DNA of 64,000 nt from Aphis gossypii (taxonomy: Eukaryota > Arthropoda > Insecta > Hemiptera > Aphididae). The DNA lies in assembly GCF_020184175.1 (NCBI RefSeq), contig NC_065531.1, positions 68,728,604-68,792,603 of the forward strand, in the 5' to 3' direction. The notes under the pieces are model-generated. The model saw only the letters and a list, made by a program, of their open reading frames with translations, had not been told where the DNA came from and ran no database searches. Positions 1 through 12,318 of the stretch are shown piece by piece. Each line of letters starts with the position of its first letter. The first letter of the stretch is position 1. The position numbers and the translations under genes were made by a program.

Positions 1-560
1 GGCGTAAGTGTGTTTATTCCAATGAGGTTTAGTGCGTCAGTAATATATATATGTGGAATAATAGGGGGCACATTTGAGATTATAATGCGTTTTGCTTGGT
101 TTTCTAATCTACGTATTTCGATGTTATTGTTATCGACGGTAATTGTCGGATAGCGATTTATGATATCATTGACTATATTAGAATTGGCGAAGTAGACACA
201 AAAACGGTTATTTGAAATTCTTGAGGCAAATTTAATGTTTGAGGGATTAGTTATCAGACTAATCGCTTTAATATATTCAATTTGTGGAATACCGTCGATT
301 GTATTAAAAATAATGGCTTGATTTTTTTTTGGAAAGGATTGATTGGCTGTTGTCTCAGCAAAGGTTTTTTGTGTGGGTTTTTCGTTTATAAGGTTAGTAT
401 TGTTGGTAGTAGCGGGTTGTTGATTTGGTATAATTTTTGGAGTGTTATTGGTTTTTGGTGAGTTTGTAGAATGTTTATTCGTGGTTGTTTTCGACACTGC
501 GTTTGATGACGAGCGTCTTAAATAGGTATGGGTATTTTTGGGAGGCGGTTTGTCGCCCAT
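1..560 (-). CDS. Non-LTR retrotransposon ORF1 (gag-like), N-terminal part, cut by window edge
   Basis: An open frame runs from an ATG at 560 (minus) to the left edge with no stop, 186 codons. The N-terminal third is low-complexity, rich in Asn, Thr, Lys and Pro. It is followed by a more ordered part containing IKFASRISNNRFCVYF and, later, RIIISNVPPIIPH. The pattern 'basic residue, hydrophobic strand, SNV-P-IP-H' is typical of the RNA-binding ORF1 protein of arthropod LINEs (I, Jockey and R1 groups), placed before the zinc knuckles; those would lie outside the window. The ATG is the first in frame. About 150 bases upstream of it (561-720) would be the element's 5' UTR. The frame is uninterrupted in the visible part, so the insertion may be young. 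The family is inferred from motif memory only; an LTR-type gag cannot be excluded. Confidence 0.6.
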   Translation of the reverse strand, partial: MGDKPPPKNTHTYLRRSSSNAVSKTTTNKHSTNSPKTNNTPKIIPNQQPATTNNTNLINEKPTQKTFAETTANQSFPKKNQAIIFNTIDGIPQIEYIKAISLITNPSNIKFASRISNNRFCVYFANSNIVNDIINRYPTITVDNNNIEIRRLENQAKRIIISNVPPIIPHIYITDALNLIGINTLT

Positions 561-3500
561 TGTTATGATTTCCGGTGCAATTTGTCGATAAAGAGATATT
601 GTAACGTTCTACGAAATATACATTACCGATAAGCGACGACGCAGCGGATCAATAATTGTTGTGTAATACGTATTTACTGCTATCGGGAGCTATAAATGCG
701 GAGCGCGATAGTTAATACACGTGTGGTTTAAACGGTGTCCAAACACGTACTGACGTCGTGTTTTATTTTATTATTTTTTCCCCTCTCTTCTCTTAAACCC
801 TTCGATAAATTTTGAGAAAAGGATAATATTGTTAATACAAAGAAAACCCGATGTAACGTTACTATTTTACCTTTTTTTTTCTCTCTCTCTTCTCCTCGTC
901 CCTTATCTGTGTCTAGCGTGTCGCGCGCGCTCAACGACGCCCTCGCACACGTCTAATTCAATTATCGTGATTTTTTTCCCCTTTCCTCGGACAGTTTTTA
1001 ACAATAGACCACAAAGTGTATTTGTGTTATTGAATTTCTCTCTCTCTTTTTTTTCTCCTCTCCCTTCGGCCATCGTCTCTCTTCTACGTCCCGATGACGG
1101 CCGCCGGAGCACTTACCCTATTTTCACGAGAATATAAGTACTCGACGTTGGAGGCGGCTCGCAGCTGAACAAATAGTCGTCACATGCAATACAGTACTAC
1201 ATACACACTCCGTGCACTGCACTCGTCGTCGGCATCGTGTGCACACGTCGTCGTATTATAAATAATATCATTTAGTACTTTGAAAAGAGTTTTTGGGAGG
1301 GGGGTGGTACGAAAATCGACGTTGAACACGTATTGAGAATTTCGGAACTACTGCGTGACGACTATGACAAATATTTAAACGACGATGGGAACTCGAGGCA
1401 TGTGTCGCGAACGGACGGCGCTACTACTCTATTATAATGTATGAATTATATAGAACTCTGGAATTATGTTTGCCCAGTTTTCTTAAGCGAGTGATGGGTC
1501 CGTAAAGTTATTGAAACATGTCAGCTGCACTATTCGGATGTGATAAATTATCGAAAATAAAACTTTGAATATTTTATGTTTGTATAATATTCTTAATCAA
1601 ATTTATTTCACTCTATGTTCGCTTAGTTTATAATTGATTTTACCTGAAATAATAAGCAAATAACTTGCGTGTTATTGTTATACGGTCGGGTATATCAATG
1701 TTTGTGTTTATTTTTTTTCGAAGGGAGTCCGTTATTAACGGTCAACTGGCCCAGTCATCGCTAAAATGTTTCCGAGTTCTGTGCATTATTTAAACGCCCA
1801 GTGACGAAGACAATGCACGCACCGAAGGGTGGAAAAAGGATTCGTCATGTTAGTGTACCTACCTACCGCGCGCCATTCGTCAAAACAAATAATTGTTAAC
1901 CATTGTTCCCGGGGTGTCCTGAAAATATTATTAAAGCGTTTTAAGTAGTAAGTACTTCAGAAAAATATCGAACAGCCTCGTGTACCTATGTTGAACGGCA
2001 CTACAGAAAAATAGAACGCCCACTGTGCACGTGAATATATTATTTACATACGGTTGTTGAAATGTGTAGGTACTTACCAGTTACCAGTCGGCGATCACCG
2101 ATCTATGGCGTTTAAGTTCGAGGAATATCTGTAACCTCGGCAACAGTACTATAGGCTTTTTGGTTTCTACCCGTTTTAAGTCGGTTATTGCTTACTATAT
2201 ACACATAATATAACGCACGGTTATATATTATGGTCATTATATAGTTTAAATTGTATTCGTTTTAGTCATTCATCGTAGGCAATTACGACCTGTTTTAGCC
2301 TACCTATGAACGTAATCCGTATAGTTTATTTTATGTGCAATCGAATTAAAAAAAGATTTTACTAGCTATAGAATACTCCAAATAATAATAAATTATACAA
2401 ACGACGTTTTTACTCGGGTACCTACTACGAATTGATTAATCACGAAAACGACCGTCGCATTAATTAGATTAATTTAAATAATACGTAAACATTGTGCATA
2501 TATAATAATGTATAATTTATAATTATTATTATGTGTGTTTATGAGTATGTTTTATATTATATACCTAACATCCGTGACTGTGTTTCAACACATCGAGTTT
2601 ACAAGCGTGGCGATACATATTTTAGGGTAGATAAATAGATTATATTGTATTAATTATTAATTCGTATCGATATCCGGTGTATACGCGGGTTTTCGCGCGT
2701 CGACCACTCTGCAGATATACAAAATATATCAGTGCATCTGCCTGACGAATAATCGAGATCTGACTTATATTTTATACAGAAATCCAGTGTCAAAGATAAT
2801 GATTACTTTTCTTATGCTTATATTACACTGTGCGATATACGATCCCCAAAAAAACTTTAAGGGCGGAGATAAAAAGAAAATCAATATTTTTTATACCTAT
2901 ATACATTATACACATATAACACACAGTTCAATGTTCTGTATTATTTCATATTGTATATTACAGAGAGTGGCTCCAAATTCACTCTTGTTTTTCTTTGAGA
3001 GCCGACAAAGTTTATCGAAAGGGTGACAACACTATACAGTGAAAGTTGCTCTCGCGTCACCAAAAACCATTCTATAAACCTATATAACCGCGTGCGTAAT
3101 ACAATACGACCGTTCATGTGTATTTCCAAACAAAAATCAAATCGAAAAATAATATTTAAACTACAAAAGTTAAATACCAATTTCAAGTTGTTCAATTATT
3201 ATCGTTCTCGCGCAGTCGTATAATGTATAGAATGCACATAACGAGCGCTTTTAAGTAGTTTTAGCTTTCCGAAATTCTAGTATAATATGTAAATACTACG
3301 CGTCTCATATATCCAATGTATTATAATATACAACTTTGAATTTAAAAGAATTAAGTGCTCGACTTGTGTTATTAAAAAAATATATAACAGGAACTATATT
3401 TAGGGGAAAAATATTATGTAGCTTTTAAATTTCACTAAAACCTAATTTGGGAGGACTAAAAGCTAAATACCCTTGCGGAAGGATTACAACGGCATTAAAT

Positions 3501-6500
3501 TTGGTTGTTCTGCAGAGGGGGTGAATGAAATATTAAAGGATCACGTCATGTAACTCAATTTAAAGCACAGGTGGCCCAAGTGGGATGTAGGTTTTGACAA
3601 ATACGTTTCTGTACGGTACCTAATTATTCATTTAATGGTAAGTGTATTATGAACAGTGATGGTAGCCGGCACAAGTATATCTTAAATTGACTAATTACAT
3701 AATAATACAATTCATTTTACTTTATACACTATAGAAACACATTTTTTGTACCATTATACTCAATACATACCATATTATATTTATAACACACTCATGTGTA
3801 AAGCGTATTGGTATTGCAAAGTCATAATTATTAATAATTATAGTGTACTAAAAAACTAATAAAAACTAAATCCATCGGAAGAGTTTATAATTTAAACATT
3901 AAAATGTAGCACTGGTCGTATTATTATTTTCATCGACTACACTTTCGCCATTTGATCAATAATTTTTTTCTATATTACTTACCTATAATAATTCTACACC
4001 AGTTTTAAAACACGTACATAGGTTTCATCTCGTATATATATTTTATACTGTTTCAACGCGATCGTGTATTATTTACGGGTATATAACAAGGTCTTTAACC
4101 GTCTTAATTTTTGCTCTGCGGACCATGGGGTGTAATTATTGAGTGGACGTGCACGTGTTGCGCCGCTATAGAGGAATGACGTGAAAGGGAGTGGCGGACT
4201 ACTATATATTATTATTTATTATTCTCGTTAAACAGTGTTGACGGATATTATAGGTATTTTATATTTTTACTCCAATATTGTATTACAGTAATCCGTTTTT
4301 ATCATTTCTGTAATACAAATTTCTATTTACATACACATTCATCGCCTCGCGACGTTTAGCTACACATATAATTTAACATAAAAACTATACTCGTATGATT
4401 TACGGCTGTAGAGATAACAATTATGTCCACCTATCACAATTTGTTGATATTAAGAGCTCCGCGGTATGCCCATCATTATTATTATTTTTTTTTTAATACA
4501 CAACACGAAGGCCCAAGTCCATAAATCTTGCAAGTGTTGGTTTATCTCTTCGCTCTATGTTTATTTTCAATTTAAACTATCTCGTGTGTTACACGGTCGT
4601 GTATACTCGCCGCCTATACCGCAACCCGTCTACTAACTCATCCAGTCATCTAATAGATTACGTATTAATAGTACGACATTAATATGTAATATACACACTG
4701 CAGATAGGTGTATGTACGTATTATGTATTTATTTTTTTTTCGTTTTAAAAAGATAACTCCCCACCACGGCCTCCCCTATAATTTATATTTTTATGTTTGA
4801 TATCCTCGCCGTGGACTGTTGTACAGCCACTACTGACTAAAAATAATTACACTATATTATACGTATAATATAAGACGTATTCTTAAACGGATATCGTATA
4901 TAGTATGAGAGACGTTAGGTAGGTACGTTTTACTTTTTTTTCTCCAATTTCACGGTTGTTACAAAACGTGAAGCCTTGTTAAACTCGCTTGTTAGTTATA
5001 CAATGTATATATAAATACATAAGTACGACATCGCAATGGTCGGCAATTAATATAATATATAATATGCGTATATATAAATTTATAATATACCTATACATTA
5101 TATACATGATATATTATATTGATGATGCTTAAAAATAACGATAATATATACTGTGTAAGCATTATTATTATCATCATCACGGTTATCGATAAAAATCGAT
5201 TTGTCGTAAAAGCCGTTATTTTGTAGAAGTCCCCTCCAAATGTAGTGTATGTATAAATTATTATAATATTTTTTTATATAGAAATGTATACGAGAAAAGT
5301 GCAAACTTAGGTAAAACATCTGGTGCTTCAAGTTTGTAGTTATTTTTGGTTTCCAACAATTTTTTTCAAACAAAAAAAAAAAGTTAAGAAATAGTTCAAT
5401 CGAGTTATTGTTTAATGTATTTGACTTGGATGTTACGTCGTCGAATTTTAAAATTAAAAGTTGATTGTAATAGAACATAATAACAAATAATAAGTCATCG
5501 TCAGAGATAAATCTCGATTTAATTCAATATTATGTTCTATATTACAGAAATGTAATTTTTACAATGTAATGTTTTTCAGAACATACTTAGAAAACTATAG
5601 CCAAGATTATAGCTGAGTTTCAACGGTTTTAATTTTATACGAAAAACGTAATTGGTAGGAATGTACACGGGTACACAAAACGATTAAACTGAGTTTACAA
5701 CGCGCGCGCCACCAACCGCATATTTTAACAAAATATTTCTAAATATTCGATAAAAATCGTTCGGTGTAATATATTCCACGGTCGATTTTAACGACTTTAA
5801 TAATAAAGTAAACGACATAATGTCGTTAATATTATATTTTTCGAAAATTCCAAGAGTTGCGAATAAGTAAAAAAAAAAAAAAAAAACAACACAGATACAA
5901 GCAACCGACGGCGCGGCGTTCCGGTTTAAAAAAGACATTATATTTTATAGTTCGGTACCTATATAATAATATTATATTATTATTGTGTTGAAAATCGGTT
6001 AAACCCGTTTAGCGGCGGTTAACATTCTGTGTACTTATATATTATATAGGTAATATATGGTACGAAATGTAAATTACTCTTATCTAATCGCACGATATTG
6101 CACGGTCGCGGTCGACGGGCTCGTGACATATTACTGTTATTATAATATTATATACACTGCACGTGCATGTATTAGGTTATATCGTTGCACTTTCGTTGTA
6201 CTTTGCACCTACCCTTAGCGCGGGTCCTGTATTCCCCACAGTCAGAGCCACCCGCCGTAGGTCGCTAGGGAGGATCGTCGTGTTGGCGAGATATCTCGTT
6301 TCTGGGGATATTAACACATTATATGCACATAATAATATCTCGCGTTGCATACGTTGTGTATATATGTTTAGGCGTATTGTATAATATTATTATGTATCGT
6401 ATTGCGTATATAACGTTTTATATGGTGTGTGTCGTGTGTGTATGTGTGATAAGCATCTGTCCGAGACAAATATTTTACAGATTTCGTCCTCTCACAATAT

Positions 6501-8566
6501 ATACATATTACATATATATATATATATACATTTAGCTATACGCGTAGGTACTCGTTTATTGGGATTATCCTCAAACAAAAATATTTATTGTGGTGTGGAC
6601 CTGCAGGAGAGACTGCGCAGAGTAAACCTTAAAACCTATATATGTATATATAACAACGCGTATACGGCGGTGGGGGTGGTTTTTTTTCTCCGAAAAGGGA
6701 TGTAAACGTGTGGCGATGCCATCCGTTTGATAATGTCAATCATATATATATATATACATATATACAGATTACAGACACGCGTATAAGCCCGGCCTGCGGG
6801 GGTTTGAGTGAGTGAGTTACACACCGAGTGCGACGATGGTGACACATCATCATCGTCCACGTCGACGGCAGGCGGCGTCCTATCGGCGGATACCGGACCC
6901 TCTCGCGGAGAGGACGTGCAGAATGTGTGTGTTGTAAATATAAATACAACGAAATTTAAATCTAAATGAGAAATTCAAAAAAAAATATGTTTAAAGATGC
7001 GTTATCTACAACTAGGTATTTTTTCTCGTATTCGTGCATTCGTCGTGTATTACTACACTGCAGTACTTACATAAAATCATAATGCGAGAATGATTTCAAA
7101 ACAAATATAAAATGAGTAATATTGCGATCAACATTTCGAATACGCGAACTATACGACCCCTACACGGCTACACCTATTTTTCGAATAGTATTCTACCCTC
7201 TATACCGACTGTAAACGCTAGCGCTCAATATTATATATTTTAATAAAAATATAATAATAGTGGTTAATAAAGTATTATATCGATAAATAAAAATATTATT
7301 GTAAATAATAATATACGTATTTATATATTTTTATTTAATTGCAGTATATGTATACCAAATAAATACTGGAACTCATTGAGATTTCTCGTATGTAAATAGG
7401 CACTAAGCATAACTAAGCATTTTATAATTTTTTACAGCGGTACACTCGTGCACTTACAATATATTGAAGTAATACATAAATAACCGTTTATTTAATTTTG
7501 CTTAAATATATTTGTAAAGGAAAATTAATGTTTCCATAAATTCACTAATTTTCTTCTTTGATTACTTCTCACGAATTCCTTTTATGGATTATATGAAATA
7601 CTTGTAATAAATTGTGTGTTGGTGAGTTGCAGTCTTACTATTAATACTATTACTATTACTATACTTATATAGTACTACTCGTTTACTAGTATACTGCAAT
7701 GGTCTGAGCTACAATTTTATGATCATTTAATCTAAATCTTATACATGCATACATATTACATATTATTGTATATAATACGTACATGGTGCGTCTTTATAGT
7801 ATTTATAGTCAGTATATAATCGATTGGAAATAATATTATACATGATGTGTCATGTGTTTATTTATTTTAGAAAAAAATCGATTTATTTCCAGATCATCGA
7901 ATTCGATTTTTGAGCCACACACACGTTTGATATTAATCCCACGGGAAAACACTGTTTTATGTTTTGTATTTCTTTTTTAATTTGTCCCCGTGGCTTAAAT
8001 CTAAACTCGTGATTTTTTTTTTTTTTTAGTTATGTTTTGTTCATAGTTGCAATTTTGCATATTTACAAATACCATCATTCATAATATTTAGCAAAATGAG
8101 CAAAATATACTCGAAAAATATTTTTGTTAACAAATTATTCATTTAGGTACTATATTATAGTCTTACACACAATATTGTTATATTTTTATAAAAATATTGA
8201 GATTTTATTTTTATAGTTTTCATATCATTATTTGATTAAATTTTAAACTTCACTATTATTCGGTTATAGGTAGTAGACATTAGTTAAATCATTAATAATG
8301 TATATTATGAATTAAACACTCATAAAATTTATATTTATTCAATGTCAATACACACATATTATTATACGTATGGATATTTAAAATATAATATCTGTTATTT
8401 TTATAATATTATAATATAATATTTGAGAGCATATAATTATTTAATCAATAATCATAAACCATCTGATAAAAATTAATTTAGTAAATATATTAAACATCCT
8501 TAATTTTTTATACAAGGTTCTTTAATTAAAATATTTTTTGCAATAAAAAAAAAGCCGGTAAAATAT

Positions 8567-8677
8567 AGACCTACACTACCTTTTTTTTTTTTTTTTTTTT
8601 TTTTTTGCAGTTTGAAACCGACGACCGGGAGGGGACTGCTTTCGCATTACTTCCTCCCAGAAAGACCTACACTACCT
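8567..8677 (-). mobile_element. Short poly(A)-tailed retroposon with 15-bp target-site duplication
   Basis: The 15-mer agacctacactacct occurs at 8567-8581 and again at 8663-8677. Between the copies lies about 81 bases. Read on the minus strand, this is a 56-base body (relatively GC-rich, with a CTCCC/GGGAG self-complementary segment) followed by a run of about 25 A. A direct repeat plus an A tail is the signature of target-primed reverse transcription by LINE machinery. The body is too short to classify: it could be the 3' tail of a LINE or SINE, or a retroposed small RNA fragment. Confidence 0.8.
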
Positions 8678-10380
8678 ATAACGGGCTATAAAGACTTGTA
8701 CTATATTGTTAAAAAATACCCAGATACCCTTTATTTTATCGAAAAATAATTTTTTTTTCGAAGTATTTGTTCAACTCAAAAGCTTATTATCATTTATCGT
8801 GTATTATAAACTGTGCAGGTCACTCGAGAACAATTGAAATTTTCATTCACCTAGACCACTAAGTAAAACTGCCAAACGCAGAATTTTAAATCAGAATAAA
8901 GGACTACATACGTATAAAGGTCACATAATTTACGCTCCAGTGACTTTACCTTAAAGCTATATATACATATATATGAAAGAAAGTGCTTTAGAATTAATAA
9001 CTTGAAAGTAAACCGGTAAAAACATTTCGTAGGACTTTTTTGTTGCAACCCTTGTAAAATAATATAATTTGTTTATATAATAAATATGAATAAAAAATAA
9101 ATGAAAGTGATATTGTAAAATGTACAAGAAAAAACCTATTTTTAATTAATTAATTTTTTAATAAAAATAAACTTTGTTAACATACACTTATACATTATAG
9201 TATATAGGTATTTTTATAATATTTATTAATAATATAGTTATATACAAACGTAATGTTAATACGGTGATTATGGCAAGTTGATATAGATAAAAAAATCTAT
9301 CTGTCTAGCACGATGCAGTTAATAGATACTGAATAGTTTGGATAAAGTAAATTATAATTATAAATTATATATTATTGCAATATTACATTATATAGATCTT
9401 TATATATCGATCGACAGTTCTTTTGAGGTGTTCAGTTGGATTAACCAAGATTTATTTAGTAACGGCCAACGGGTTCGGTGATACCTGGATTTATTAAGTG
9501 GAACTCTTTGAAGGTTTTTCTTTTGACTTGATCAAATAAGTTCGTAAATTTTGGAATGCAAAGGTTTTTATCGAATGATTGGTTAGTGACTCGCATAAGA
9601 GTCCAGCTTACTATGACTATAGGTCGCTGGCACGTATTATATACAGTATTTAGACTTTAGAGATTGATATATATTTCGATTAAGGTTTTTATCAAAGGCA
9701 AGTCACGAAAAACCTCGGTTGGTCTGGATTTTAATTTAACAGAATGGGACTTCTAAAATTTCCGTAATGGGGGCTGCAAGTTGCCGAGTTATAACCCCGA
9801 ACCACAATATAAAAGCCGTAATTGACAGATACGCCCTTACAGAAATGTTTCTGTCCGAAACTAATATGATCGTTAATTAGTTTATTGCTCTGAATCTTAC
9901 TTTCAAATATTGTAAATCGTTTTATAATATTAATAACATTACGATACATTGACATTCGACAACTACGGTCATAATAGTACAGCTATGTCCGTCCATAGAA
10001 TATTTTCTATACAGTTCGAAAAAGTGAACAATATAATATAATATTATTAATTATAATGACATAATAGTAAGCGTGAACATCGCATCATGATGGTATTACA
10101 TTGATCAATAATAGTCCGGCGTGTCAATCTATTACACATTTACACGTTTAAGTCCGTGTCACTATATACGTCACTCATTATTCATTATATATTATTATTA
10201 TTATATTTTTCTCTTTCTATTTCGAAACTACAAAAGTAAATCGTTACAATCTCACCACCATCTAAATTTTTTTCAACACACGTCCCTATACCTACTATAC
10301 GAATTGGGTGCGATCTATAAGGGCCCGTGAAACGCATTGTCCTCGTTTTGTTCATGGGAACACATCCGATTAAAATACAA

Positions 10381-10397
10381 CACACACACACACACAC
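10381..10397. repeat. (CA)n microsatellite
   Basis: A perfect CA dinucleotide run of about eight units. No function is implied. Confidence 0.85.
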
Positions 10398-12215
10398 AAA
10401 CATATGTACGTAAATACACAATAATTCTAATGCTTACTGTATTATATATGAGTCTTATGTGTAAAAGTATATTATATATTTTGTATATGTGTACGCATTG
10501 CAACCCGTATTGTTAACTCTTCGTGTCCATCACCGTATATTATATTATTATTATTTCACCATATATAACAGCGCTGCGTGTAGTCGTTTCGAAAGAATAT
10601 ATTTTGTGGTGTACACAACACTGTATTCGACTTTTGTCCCGTTGACAGATGTCCAATAAAACATCGCAGATGGAGTGGATATAGGTAGTGGCCGTGGCAC
10701 CTGGTTGCTTCAGGGCTGCACGTCAATATTATAGACGGGCACAATCCATTATAATATATTATTGTTGTACGATAGGTCGTAGCTTGGCTTTTGTGGTATT
10801 GGGTTTTTTTCTCTCGTTGTTACCGTTGTTCCCGTTAATATACTGAAACCAAACTCAAATATAATATGCTTTTAACAGTACACGACATGACCCATATAAG
10901 TCAGGTACTTACTACCTATAGACGCGTCTTGAAAAAAAATGCATCCTACTGACATATTATTTGTAGTGTACACTTTATTATACAGTGCATTACGACAGTA
11001 CCTACCTATTTGACATCTGTATTATGTATAGCTGGAAACAAACTATTCTACAAATTCATACGTATATAAACGTATAACACGCGGGTATATTATATTCAAT
11101 TTAAACCGGAAATTCTAACACAGTTGTCTACCTTTAGGTTTATTATTGAAATGGTTCGTTTTCGTTTGTTATCCATTTTTTACTTAAATTAACAGTTTTT
11201 TTTTTTATATCCGTCAAATATTTACTTTCGTTATATAATTACTTCCAAGGTTGAAACGTTGTATTATGTTTATTCGCGTGGTTTATACCTATAACTTATT
11301 TGCCATCTTTATTCTTTATACAAAAAAGAAAAAAATATTCTAAAACGTCAATGTTAACATTTAATTAAAATAATCTCTTTAAAACAAAAGATTGCTCAAA
11401 ATGTTAACAGTCATTGAAAAAAAAAAATAATAATATTTTTAGTTTTATTACACCATCGTTCAAACTTTTGTGTAAATAAAATACATTTTTTTTTTTTTTG
11501 GAAACGGTGAATGTGTATACACAGCAAAATATATTTAAACTTTTAAATCGATTTGCATGCAAAATTTCAGTGTGAATTTCTCGTCAAGAAATAAGTTCAA
11601 AGTTTATATTATAATACATACAATATAACGTCACACAATTATATTTTTACATTGCAAAAGGCAAAGTATTTCAATTAAAAATGTTTCTGAACTTTTCACT
11701 TTCTGCAGAGCTTTCAAATGCTTTGAACTAAGAAAAATGCGCGATCTGTGTTAATTGTATTAAACTGCAATTAAGTAAAAAAAAAATTTGTATACAACAC
11801 GCATATCGTGTTACATGTTTATTATAATGCAAGCGATATTTACATACGTATTTCTATTTTATTTGTATGCTGTAAAGTGTAATTATTTACCGACTCGCTG
11901 TATAATATTATCGTTTTATTTGTATCTGCTGTCCCTATATAGTTGGTCCGCGAGGATCAGCCGATGAACATATTATGTTTTTCGACCTAAAATAAACCCC
12001 ACTGCAATAAAATCGACTCTATCGTCATACTATATTATATTGACTTAATATTATAGCTTGACGTTTTTATTGCAATCGCAGTTAAATGCCATTGTAATGC
12101 ACACATATTCAATACATTTTACAATCTATAAATAATACATAATATATGTGTATTATACGTTGCGCACGTTTTTTACATCTATCTAAATTCGGTTTTTTTT
12201 TTTGATTTTTTACAG

Positions 12216-12318
12216 TTTTTCCGGACGAAGGAGAACCGGCACCGAACATCGAAGAATACAGTAGCATTTCCAATTACGACGACTATGACACGGAGACGAA
12301 TTCGTCCACTGCTTACGA
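12216..12318 (+). CDS. Ror: Ror exon, N-terminal acidic linker
   Basis: Bounded by a poly-T tract and CAG before it and gtaatg after it. It starts with two bases of a split codon, so an upstream coding exon exists. It encodes an acidic, Ser- and Asp-rich stretch (VFPDEGEPAPN, later NYDDYDTETNSS) expected between the signal peptide and the Ig domain. Phase fits the next exon. No domain is present, so the call rests on splice sites and phase. Confidence 0.7.

Larger units (their letters stand above)
561..12215. other. Gene-poor stretch upstream of the first recognised Ror exon
   Basis: No convincing coding exon is visible here. It should hold the Ror promoter, 5' UTR, signal-peptide exon and first intron, because the first recognised Ror exon begins inside a codon. 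A block richer in CpG at about 880-1260 and another at about 6660-6920 stand out from AT-rich surroundings and are the best candidates for a transcription start region, but no start codon with a signal peptide ending in the required phase was found. Many AT dinucleotide runs, poly-T tracts and a small retroposon (listed separately) fill the rest. Confidence 0.4.

Noticed and set aside
829..1137. Overlapping ORFs on both strands in the CpG-richer block
   Set aside because: Low-complexity Ser/Phe and Arg/Glu mirror frames without ATG context or domains; probably promoter or UTR sequence.
1384..1440. ATG-led short frame in the CpG-richer block, candidate Ror exon 1
   Set aside because: The only donor gives phase 0 while the next exon needs phase 1, and there is no clear signal peptide.
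2799..3026. ATG with a hydrophobic opening (MITFLMLILHCAIY)
   Set aside because: No splice donor in the phase needed for Ror; the frame runs on into low-complexity sequence.
6163..6384. Possible Ror signal-peptide exon (hydrophobic start, phase would fit)
   Set aside because: The frame opens with GTG, not ATG. The next ATG is out of frame and stops at once, and the donor (gtcctg) is weak.
10785..10846. Hydrophobic frame resembling a signal peptide
   Set aside because: A stop lies directly upstream and there is no ATG in frame.
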